A DNA stretch of 53,640 bases from a virus: positions 1 to 53,640 of IMG/VR virus record IMGVR_UViG_3300022751_000002. One strand, written 5' to 3'. Under the pieces are notes generated by a model that was not told the origin of the DNA, did not search any database, and saw nothing but the letters and a program-made list of their open reading frames with translations. Positions 48,035-53,640 of this stretch are shown here, piece after piece; the stretch's first letter is position 1; every line of letters begins with the position of its first letter. The position numbers and the translations under genes were made by a program.

Positions 48035-50254
48035 ATGGAATACAAAAAATTTCTAGACACGAAACGTAAAACTTTTATAGAAAGTGGTTTCGAACTTGAA
48101 GAATCAAAACTAAACTCATTATTAAAAGACTTTCAATCATTCGGAGTTAAAACAGCGCTGTTTAAAGGTAGATTTGCTTTTTTCTTTGATTGTGGATTAG
48201 GGAAAACTTTTTGTCAATTAGAATGGGCGCATCAAGTTAATTTAAAAACTAAAAAACCAGTTCTTATTTTGGCGCCATTAGCAATTGTTCAACAGACAAT
48301 CGACGAAGGAAGTAAATTTGGAATTGATATTTACAAATATGATTTTGAATGTCTAACATCATTAGACGAACCTGATATTTTTATTTGCAATTATGATCAA
48401 TTAAAAAATATTGATTGTTCTGTATTCTCGGGAATTGTTTTAGATGAATCAAGCATCTTAAAAGGACGTGATGGTAAATTATCATCATTGATTATTGAAA
48501 CATTCAAAAACACGCCTTACAAACTTTGTTGCACCGCAACGCCATCGCCAAATGATCACATGGAATTAGGACAGCATTCTGAATTTTTAGGCGGAATGTC
48601 TTATTTGGAAATTTTAGCTATGTTCTTTGTTCACGACGGAGGTGAAACTTCAAAATGGCGATTAAGAAAACACGCAAAGGATGCTTTTTGGCGATATGTT
48701 GCTACGTGGTCAATGGCAATAGATAATCCTGCAAGTTTAGGATTTGATTCTGAAGGATATGAATTGCCTGAAATTGAATATATAGAGCATATTATAAAAG
48801 TTAATAATACTAGCGATAATTTATTTGGTGATGTTGCTGTTTCTGCAACTGATTTGCATAAAGATTTAAATCGTTCCTTTGATGCAAGAATAAAAAAAAC
48901 AATTGAAATTGTTACAGAAAACGAAGATCAATTTATTATTTGGGGTTTAAAAAACATTGAAACAGATACGCTTTCAAAACTTATTCCGGATTCTGTAAAT
49001 GTTCAAGGATCAGATAAACCCGAGCACAAAGCAAAATATTTGAATGGATTTGCTAAAAAGGAATTTAAAAGGCTTATTACAAAAACTTCTATAGCTTCTT
49101 TTGGGATGAATTACCAACAATGCGGACAAATGATATTTACTTCTTATGATTTTAAATTTGAAGCATTTTATCAAGCGGTTAGGCGTTGTCATCGTTTTGG
49201 CAGAAAAGGAAAAGTAAAGGTTCACATTCTTATTCCTGAAAGCCAGGTTAATGTAAGGAATTCAATTTTAGAAAAAGAAAAACAACATTTTGAAAGGATT
49301 CATGAAATGGCAAAATATAGTTCAGAAGCAAATTACAAAACAGCTAAATCAAAAGTAAAAATTATGAACAAAGAAATTAAAACAGATCAATATCATTTAA
49401 TTAATGGTGATTGCGTTCAGGAATCAAAAAATATTCCTGATAATGCTGCCGATGTAATTGTCTTTTCTCCACCTTTCGCAGAACTTTACGTTTATTCAGA
49501 TAAAGAGGAAGATATGGGGAATGTTTCAGATTACAAACAATTTGAAACTCATTTTAAATATCTCATTCCCGAATTAAAAAGAATTCTTAAAAGTGGGCGT
49601 ATGTGCGCTATTCATTGTATGGATCTTCCGATTCAAAAAGGGAAAGAAGGTTATATTGGATTGCGTGACTTTTCAGGAATGCTAATTGATTGGTTTCAAA
49701 AAGAAGGGTTTATTTATCACTCAAAAGTTACATTGTGGAAAAATCCTGTAACAGAAATGCAACGTACAAAAGCATTAGGATTGCTGCATAAAACGATTAA
49801 AAAGGACTCTATTATGTCACGTGTTGGGATTCCGGATTATGTTTTGTTTTTTAGAAATGAAGGTGATAACGAAACACCAATCACACACCAAGATAAAGAC
49901 AGTAGTAGAGGTGATTATTTGCCTGTTGATTTATGGCAAAAATATGCTTCGCCTGTTTGGTATGATATTGATTATTCTAGAACTTTGCAATATCGTTCTG
50001 GTCGTGATGGAAATGATGAAAAACATATTTGCCCGCTTCAATTAGACACAATAGAAAGGATTTTACATTTATATTCAAATGAAGGCGAAACTGTTTTTAG
50101 TCCATTTGGCGGGATTGGTTCTGAGGGATGTTCAGCAATTAAAATGAACCGTAAATCTATTTCGATAGAATTAAAAGAAAGTTATTTTAAAATCAATGAA
50201 AGTAATCATAAAGCATTTGTTGAAGAAAAAAATTCAACTTTAACACTTTTTTAA
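48035..50254 (+). CDS. SNF2/SF2 helicase - DNA methyltransferase fusion
   Basis: 739 residues, two enzymes in one chain. Helicase part (1-440): motif I GLGKT (about 54-58), DES in VLDESS (about 135-140), TATPSPND (about 167-174) and RRCHRFGRKGK (about 382-392). Methyltransferase part (444-739): catalytic SPPF (about 478-481) precedes the AdoMet motif FSPFGGIGS (about 687-695), a beta-class order typical of N4-cytosine or N6-adenine enzymes. An internal ATG at 49364 in the favoured aaaattATG context falls at the domain border, so a separate methylase may also be made. Confidence 0.87.
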   Translation: MEYKKFLDTKRKTFIESGFELEESKLNSLLKDFQSFGVKTALFKGRFAFFFDCGLGKTFCQLEWAHQVNLKTKKPVLILAPLAIVQQTIDEGSKFGIDIYKYDFECLTSLDEPDIFICNYDQLKNIDCSVFSGIVLDESSILKGRDGKLSSLIIETFKNTPYKLCCTATPSPNDHMELGQHSEFLGGMSYLEILAMFFVHDGGETSKWRLRKHAKDAFWRYVATWSMAIDNPASLGFDSEGYELPEIEYIEHIIKVNNTSDNLFGDVAVSATDLHKDLNRSFDARIKKTIEIVTENEDQFIIWGLKNIETDTLSKLIPDSVNVQGSDKPEHKAKYLNGFAKKEFKRLITKTSIASFGMNYQQCGQMIFTSYDFKFEAFYQAVRRCHRFGRKGKVKVHILIPESQVNVRNSILEKEKQHFERIHEMAKYSSEANYKTAKSKVKIMNKEIKTDQYHLINGDCVQESKNIPDNAADVIVFSPPFAELYVYSDKEEDMGNVSDYKQFETHFKYLIPELKRILKSGRMCAIHCMDLPIQKGKEGYIGLRDFSGMLIDWFQKEGFIYHSKVTLWKNPVTEMQRTKALGLLHKTIKKDSIMSRVGIPDYVLFFRNEGDNETPITHQDKDSSRGDYLPVDLWQKYASPVWYDIDYSRTLQYRSGRDGNDEKHICPLQLDTIERILHLYSNEGETVFSPFGGIGSEGCSAIKMNRKSISIELKESYFKINESNHKAFVEEKNSTLTLF

Positions 50255-50256
50255 TT

Positions 50257-50985
50257 ATGGGAATTCCAATAAAAGAAAACGAAATCATTGAAGAATGGCG
50301 TTATCATCCAAAACTTGGAGATAATTATTTAGTATCAAATACAGGAATCATAAAAAGTATTTCAAGATATGTAAAGTTTAATGGAAATTTAATTTTTAAA
50401 AAGACTATTAATTTAAAATATCAAATAAGTAAAAAAGGATATTATACAATTAGAATTGATTCAAATGGAATTAAAAAAACTTTGGTAGTACATAGATTAG
50501 TAGCTCAATTGTTTGTTCCAAATCCATTTAATTTACCTCAAGTAAACCATAAAGATTTGAATAAGCTAAATAATAATTATACTAATTTTGAATGGAATAA
50601 TAATAGGCAAAACACAACACATTATAGAGAAAATGTTATTCATACATCTATTCATGTAGGTGTTCATTGGAACAAAAAAGACAATATTTGGGTATCTCAG
50701 ATATATATTTTAAATAAAAAATATACAGTTGGCAGCTTTAAATGTCAGCACAAAGCCAAAGAAGCTTATGAGTTAGCCTTAAAAAATTGGAATTTAAATA
50801 GAATACTTCCTGAATCAAAACGATCTTCAAAATATAAAAATATTTCTTTTAATAAGAGAAGAGGCAAATGGCATGCATACTCGATTGTTAATTCAAAAAT
50901 TAAAACAATTGGTTTCTTTGAAACTGAAGAAGAAGCTAATTTAAATAAAAATAATTATGATAAATCCAAAAAAGAAGGCTTGTAA
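50257..50985 (+). CDS. HNH homing endonuclease with NUMOD4 and AP2-like repeats
   Basis: 242 residues. NUMOD4 (EEWRYHPKLGDNYLVSNTGI, about 10-29), HNH core (VHRLVAQLFVPNPF, then VNHKDLNKLNNNYTNFEW, about 85-122), and two AP2-like DNA-binding repeats (GVHWNKKDNIWVSQIY at about 137 and NISFNKRRGKWHAYSI at about 196). Architecture matches free-standing phage homing endonucleases. It lies between the methylase and NinG-like genes and overlaps the latter by 29 nt. Confidence 0.88.
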   Translation: MGIPIKENEIIEEWRYHPKLGDNYLVSNTGIIKSISRYVKFNGNLIFKKTINLKYQISKKGYYTIRIDSNGIKKTLVVHRLVAQLFVPNPFNLPQVNHKDLNKLNNNYTNFEWNNNRQNTTHYRENVIHTSIHVGVHWNKKDNIWVSQIYILNKKYTVGSFKCQHKAKEAYELALKNWNLNRILPESKRSSKYKNISFNKRRGKWHAYSIVNSKIKTIGFFETEEEANLNKNNYDKSKKEGL

Positions 50986-51658
50986 AGGTATAAATGTTGC
51001 AAAAGATTTAGGTTGTGGAAAACTAACTTTTCATCGCAAACTAGGCTTAGGCCTTATGTGCGGGTGTTATTCTGACTTCCTTCTTAAAACGGAACCAGGC
51101 AAATTGATTATGCAAAAGGCTATGCTGAAAGGTAAAAACAACAATCAAAAAATAGTTATTAAGAATAACCGCGAAGAAATTAAGCAGCAAAAAGAAAATC
51201 TAAAAACAATTTCCGCTTTTAGAAATGATCTTCAAAAAGAAATTAACTCTATCATCCGTTTAATTGATAATGGTCATGCATGTATAGCAACTAATAAATT
51301 TGTTGGAAAAATGAACGCAGGCCATTATATTTCGGTTGGATCAAACGGAACCATCAGATACCACTTAGAAAACATTTGGTTGCAATCTGAGCATTCTAAC
51401 AGTTGGAAAGCCGGCGATACTATTCGATATCAAAAAGGTATTAGGAAATTGTTTGGTAGGGATTATTTGGAGTACCTAGATTCTTTACAATCAATTGCAC
51501 CAATAAAGTTAACAATCCCGGAAATCAAAGAAAAAATTTCAATTTGCCGCGGAATAATCAAATGGTTAAAATTACAGGATAGAATTTTTTCAACTGAAGA
51601 AAGATTAAGTTTAAGACTTAGGTTTAACAAAGAAATTGGAATTTATGATCCAACTTAA
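50957..51658 (+). CDS. NinG-like recombination endonuclease, Zn Cys partly lost
   Basis: 233 residues. The Cys-rich N-terminus (KKACKGINVAKDLGCGKL, CGCYSDFL) and a C-terminal GHACIATNKF, NAGHYISVGSNG, ENIWLQSEHSN region follow the NinG/Rap plan, in which Cys pairs usually read CxxCG and QCxxCN. Here CIAT replaces CISC and QSEHSN replaces QCxxCN, so the second zinc site lacks at least three Cys. It may be inactive or have another metal site. Starts inside the HNH gene. Confidence 0.68.
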   Translation: MINPKKKACKGINVAKDLGCGKLTFHRKLGLGLMCGCYSDFLLKTEPGKLIMQKAMLKGKNNNQKIVIKNNREEIKQQKENLKTISAFRNDLQKEINSIIRLIDNGHACIATNKFVGKMNAGHYISVGSNGTIRYHLENIWLQSEHSNSWKAGDTIRYQKGIRKLFGRDYLEYLDSLQSIAPIKLTIPEIKEKISICRGIIKWLKLQDRIFSTEERLSLRLRFNKEIGIYDPT

Positions 51659-51779
51659 ATATTGGAAATCGCTAACCAAATCCCAAAAGCAGGAATTAAT
51701 GAAAGCCAACAATATAAAATCGGTTTCATTCGATTTCATTAAAATCTGCTATTTAGAATCATTATTAATTAAGCCTTAA
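51645..51779 (+). CDS. Small protein, 44 aa
   Basis: MIQLKYWKSLTKSQKQELMK, ending KICYLESLLIKP; overlaps the NinG-like gene by 14 nt. It has an HTH-like look, but its 3' half lies across the palindrome at 51752-51768, so a chance ORF is possible. Confidence 0.4.
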   Translation: MIQLKYWKSLTKSQKQELMKANNIKSVSFDFIKICYLESLLIKP

Positions 51780-51811
51780 TGTATTTTATATGTGTATATT
51801 TTATACATTTG
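51752..51811 (+). promoter_or_regulatory. Palindrome-type promoter, 51.8 kb operon
   Basis: TTTAGAATCATTATTAA (51752-51768) is centred 44 nt upstream of TACATTTG (51804-51811). Drives 51851 onward, through the junction to 678 and possibly to 2397. Confidence 0.75.
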
Positions 51812-51850
51812 TATATGCAATAATGCAAAACAATTTAAAATTAAATGATT

Positions 51851-52159
51851 ATGGCTTTACAAGATGTGATTGATTCAATCAAGGCTGGTGAAAAAATGCT
51901 TTACACAAAAGAAGATGTTGTTTTTATTCTTGAAGAATCAGGTTTAGAAGAAAAACCGCAACCTAAAAAAGAATCAGCTTATGCAACTATTTCATGTGTA
52001 GTTCAGATTGGTAAAAAGAAAAACATTGTATTTACGTTCTTGGCAAAAGATTTTGATTCAATTCGTGATAACGTGCTAATCTTGAAAAATGAGCACAGAG
52101 AGGCTAAAATTGATCTTTCTCAACAAAGAGAAATCATTCGCCAATTAAACAATCTTTAA
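51851..52159 (+). CDS. Hypothetical protein, 102 aa
   Basis: Start chosen at ATG 51851 (MALQDVIDSIKAGEKMLYTK) with attATG context; ATG 51845 two codons upstream is possible. Alpha/beta pattern with ISCVVQIGKKKNIVFTFLAK and a helical tail. Unknown. Confidence 0.6.
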   Translation: MALQDVIDSIKAGEKMLYTKEDVVFILEESGLEEKPQPKKESAYATISCVVQIGKKKNIVFTFLAKDFDSIRDNVLILKNEHREAKIDLSQQREIIRQLNNL

Positions 52160-52167
52160 AAATAATC

Positions 52168-52187
52168 AGCCGGTGTAAAAGCCGGCT
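52168..52187 (+). terminator. Hairpin between small genes
   Basis: AGCCGG (52168-52173) and CCGGCT (52182-52187) form a 6-bp GC-rich stem followed by AT without a T-run. It is a weak terminator or RNA processing site. Confidence 0.35.
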
Positions 52188-52202
52188 TAAATAAAATAGA
52201 CA

Positions 52203-52382
52203 ATGAAGGTATCAGACAAAGTAAAATTTAAAAACCCAATGTCAGAATTTGAAAAAACTGCTATTTATGAAATTACAAATATTAACGACGGAACAAACAG
52301 AGCTATTATAACTCATGTAAACAGTAATCTGCCTATTGCGCCTGAGGAATTAGTAAGTTTAAATGATGTTGAGTTATGTTAA
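52203..52382 (+). CDS. Small protein, 59 aa
   Basis: MKVSDKVKFKNPMSEFEKTA, then a beta-rich body, ending NDVELC. The stop codon overlaps the next ATG by 7 nt. No family recognised, though a KVKFKNP opening resembles small beta-barrel proteins. Confidence 0.55.
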   Translation: MKVSDKVKFKNPMSEFEKTAIYEITNINDGTNRAIITHVNSNLPIAPEELVSLNDVELC

Positions 52383-52963
52383 TTATAGTTGGCTGCGAAG
52401 AAAGCCAGGCTGTAACAATAGAGCTTAGAAAATTAGGACATGAAGCATATTCATGTGATTTAAAACCATCTTCAGGAGATCACCCGGAATGGCATATACA
52501 AGCAGATATTTTCGAAGTATTATCGTCAATTAAGTTTTATACATCGGACAATAAACCTCATTTAGTTAGTAAATGGGATTTAGGAATATTTTTTCCGGAT
52601 TGTACTTATATAACTTGTTCTGCTGAATGGGCATATAAAGAACCTCCGTATCATCAAAAATTAAAACAAGGCACTTTGTTTGGTAAAGAAAGAATAAAAG
52701 CAAGAAAAGAAGCGATACAATTTGTAAAAGACCTTTATAATTGTGGTATTGAAAAAGTTGCTATTGAAAATCCTGTTGGAGTTTTATCTTCACTATTCAG
52801 AAAACCAAATCAAGTAATTCAGCCTTTTATGTTTGGTGATGACGCGAGTAAGAAAACATGTTTATGGCTAAAAAACCTACCTGAATTAAAACCTACCGAT
52901 TACATAAAACCAAGAATAGTAAATAATAAACCCCGTTGGAGTAATCAAACTGATAGTGGTTAA
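52376..52963 (+). CDS. C5-methylase-like phage protein, cut by in-frame TAA
   Basis: 195 residues. MLIIVGCEESQAVTIELRKL and HEAYSCDLKPSSGDHPEWHI resemble the AdoMet-site region of a widespread phage family distantly related to cytosine-5 methylases; FFPDCTYITCSA stands where the PC motif lies, and AIENPVG is the ENV-like motif. The family's C-terminus (DRAK-RSKTYPGIAKAMAEQW) is present just after the stop TAA 52961-52963, in the same frame, so this ORF is probably a truncated form of a 227-residue protein. Confidence 0.7.
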   Translation: MLIIVGCEESQAVTIELRKLGHEAYSCDLKPSSGDHPEWHIQADIFEVLSSIKFYTSDNKPHLVSKWDLGIFFPDCTYITCSAEWAYKEPPYHQKLKQGTLFGKERIKARKEAIQFVKDLYNCGIEKVAIENPVGVLSSLFRKPNQVIQPFMFGDDASKKTCLWLKNLPELKPTDYIKPRIVNNKPRWSNQTDSG

Positions 52964-53059
52964 AACAAATTACCTCCTTCAGTAGACAGAGCAAAAATAA
53001 GATCAAAAACTTATCCAGGAATTGCAAAAGCAATGGCGGAACAATGGGCAGGATTATGA
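52964..53059 (+). pseudogene. In-frame 3' remainder of the 52376 gene
   Basis: Directly in frame after the TAA: NKLPPSVDRAKIRSKTYPGI then AKAMAEQWAGL, stop TGA 53057-53059. This is the recognisable end of the C5-methylase-like family, where the position of the stop normally holds Gln or a similar residue. The TGA overlaps the next gene's ATG (53056) as ATGA, which supports the long form as the original gene. Confidence 0.65.
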
Positions 53060-53313
53060 GAAAACTAAGCGACATCTATTTAAAACTTCAGGAATACTTT
53101 ATTATATTCCGAAGCTCCAATTTATGCATCGAGATTCAATATTTAATCAATGCTAAAAAGATCACTAAAGAAGAATTTGATTTGCTTTGTGCAGATTTTG
53201 GAACATTCAAACCTGAAGGAAAGAAAAAAGGCGAATTTTGGTTTGAATCATGGGATGAAAGAAACGAGTTTTTAAAAGAAAGGATTATTAATTTACAAAA
53301 TGAGGGATTATGA
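53056..53313 (+). CDS. Hypothetical protein, 85 aa
   Basis: Start chosen at ATG 53056 (MRKLSDIYLKLQEYFIIFRS) because of the ATGA overlap with the upstream frame; an in-frame ATG 53044 exists. Helical, with aromatic C-part KKGEFWFESWDERNEF. Unknown. Confidence 0.6.
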   Translation: MRKLSDIYLKLQEYFIIFRSSNLCIEIQYLINAKKITKEEFDLLCADFGTFKPEGKKKGEFWFESWDERNEFLKERIINLQNEGL

Positions 53314-53507
53314 AAGCAACAACATTGACCGAAGCAGTAAATAAAATATTAGGCAAAAAAGTAACTGAAGGCGAAGCAATGCATTTTGCTTTTAACAATT
53401 ACATGGAACTGAGAATGTTTACACGACATGAGGATCAAATAATTTATTTGAAAAAACAAAACAAATTAAAAAGAGAAGAATTAAGACGAAAATATTCAAA
53501 AAACTAA
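53310..53507 (+). CDS. Small basic helical protein, 65 aa
   Basis: MKATTLTEAVNKILGKKVTE, C-terminal KKQNKLKREELRRKYSKN forms a basic helix. ATGA overlap with the upstream gene. Precedes the junction gene by 3 nt. Unknown. Confidence 0.6.
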   Translation: MKATTLTEAVNKILGKKVTEGEAMHFAFNNYMELRMFTRHEDQIIYLKKQNKLKREELRRKYSKN

Positions 53508-53510
53508 ATT

Positions 53511-53640
53511 ATGAAAAAAATTATCACAATCGCAATATTATTAATTATCACATTTGCTTCTGCTCAAAAAACTAGCAAAAAAGAAATTGAGCAAATTATT
53601 AAAGATCAATCTGATGGTGTTTATAATAATACTGCATCGG
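53511..53640 (+). CDS. Signal-peptide membrane protein (5' part; continues at base 1)
   Basis: ATG 53511 begins MKKIITIAILLIITFASAQK. This is the N-terminal part of the protein described at 1-678; bases 53514-53640 duplicate 1-127. The start is in the aaattATG context used throughout. Confidence 0.78.
   Translation, partial: MKKIITIAILLIITFASAQKTSKKEIEQIIKDQSDGVYNNTAS
53514..53640. repeat. Terminal direct repeat, copy 2
   Basis: Identical to 1-127. Together with the open gene across the junction it shows that the contig closes on itself at 53,513 bp. Confidence 0.95.

Noticed and set aside
1-53640. Integrase, excisionase or CI-like repressor
   Set aside because: No tyrosine or serine recombinase signature was seen in any of the large ORFs, and no attachment site pair was noticed, so lysogeny is not supported.

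Overview
The window is one complete, circularly closed genome of a tailed phage that most likely infects Flavobacterium or a close relative in the Bacteroidetes. The last 127 bases repeat the first 127 exactly, so the unit is 53,513 bp and one gene (53511 through the end and on to 678) is split by the window edges. The sequence is strongly AT-rich, has essentially no Shine-Dalgarno sites (most starts sit in an A-rich aaattATG context), and carries many Bacteroidetes-type -7 boxes (TAnnTTTG). A 1206-residue tape measure protein with no sheath gene points to a long non-contractile tail (siphovirus). I see no integrase or repressor, so a virulent lifestyle is the simplest reading.

Layout: 1-5.6 kb holds small early or accessory genes, a ParB-like protein and a small-terminase candidate. 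5.6-8.5 kb is large terminase and portal. 8.5-11 kb is a chain of tiny genes, several coupled by ATGA overlaps, ending in a tRNA-like RNA and tRNA-Trp. 11.4-25 kb is scaffold, decoration, capsid, connectors, tail tube, chaperone-like gene, tape measure and two large tail-tip proteins. 25.0-26.6 kb is a six-gene minus-strand cassette. 26.7-31.5 kb is a sialidase-like tail spike, membrane/holin candidates, an M15 endolysin and a spanin candidate. 31.6-32.2 kb is a mini-transcript and six tRNAs (Pro, Glu, Gln, His, Leu, Arg). 32.3-53.5 kb is replication, recombination and DNA modification: an SbcC/Rad50-like ATPase, RecT with an MBL-fold hydrolase, NinB-like and NinG-like proteins, a YopX protein, an SF2 helicase, an initiator candidate, GIY-YIG and HNH nucleases, a helicase-methyltransferase fusion and a C5-methylase-like protein, among many small unknowns.

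The most striking features are not protein genes. (1) A 17-bp palindrome (about TTTAGAATcATTATAAA) recurs upstream of at least eight transcription units on both strands; in six its centre is exactly 44 nt, and in a seventh 43 nt, from the -7 box. This looks like a phage-wide activator regulon. (2) Two intergenic RNAs have unrelated sequences but the same crossing-helix (pseudoknot) layout. (3) Two hairpins with unrelated stems share an 11-nt loop. (4) A tRNA-like fold of about 125 nt sits beside tRNA-Trp, and the Trp and His tRNAs have tandem U-U mismatches in the acceptor stem. (5) Two genes are split by in-frame TAA codons, in one case where the family normally has a conserved C-terminus. 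Functional names come from motifs read by eye; no database search was run.
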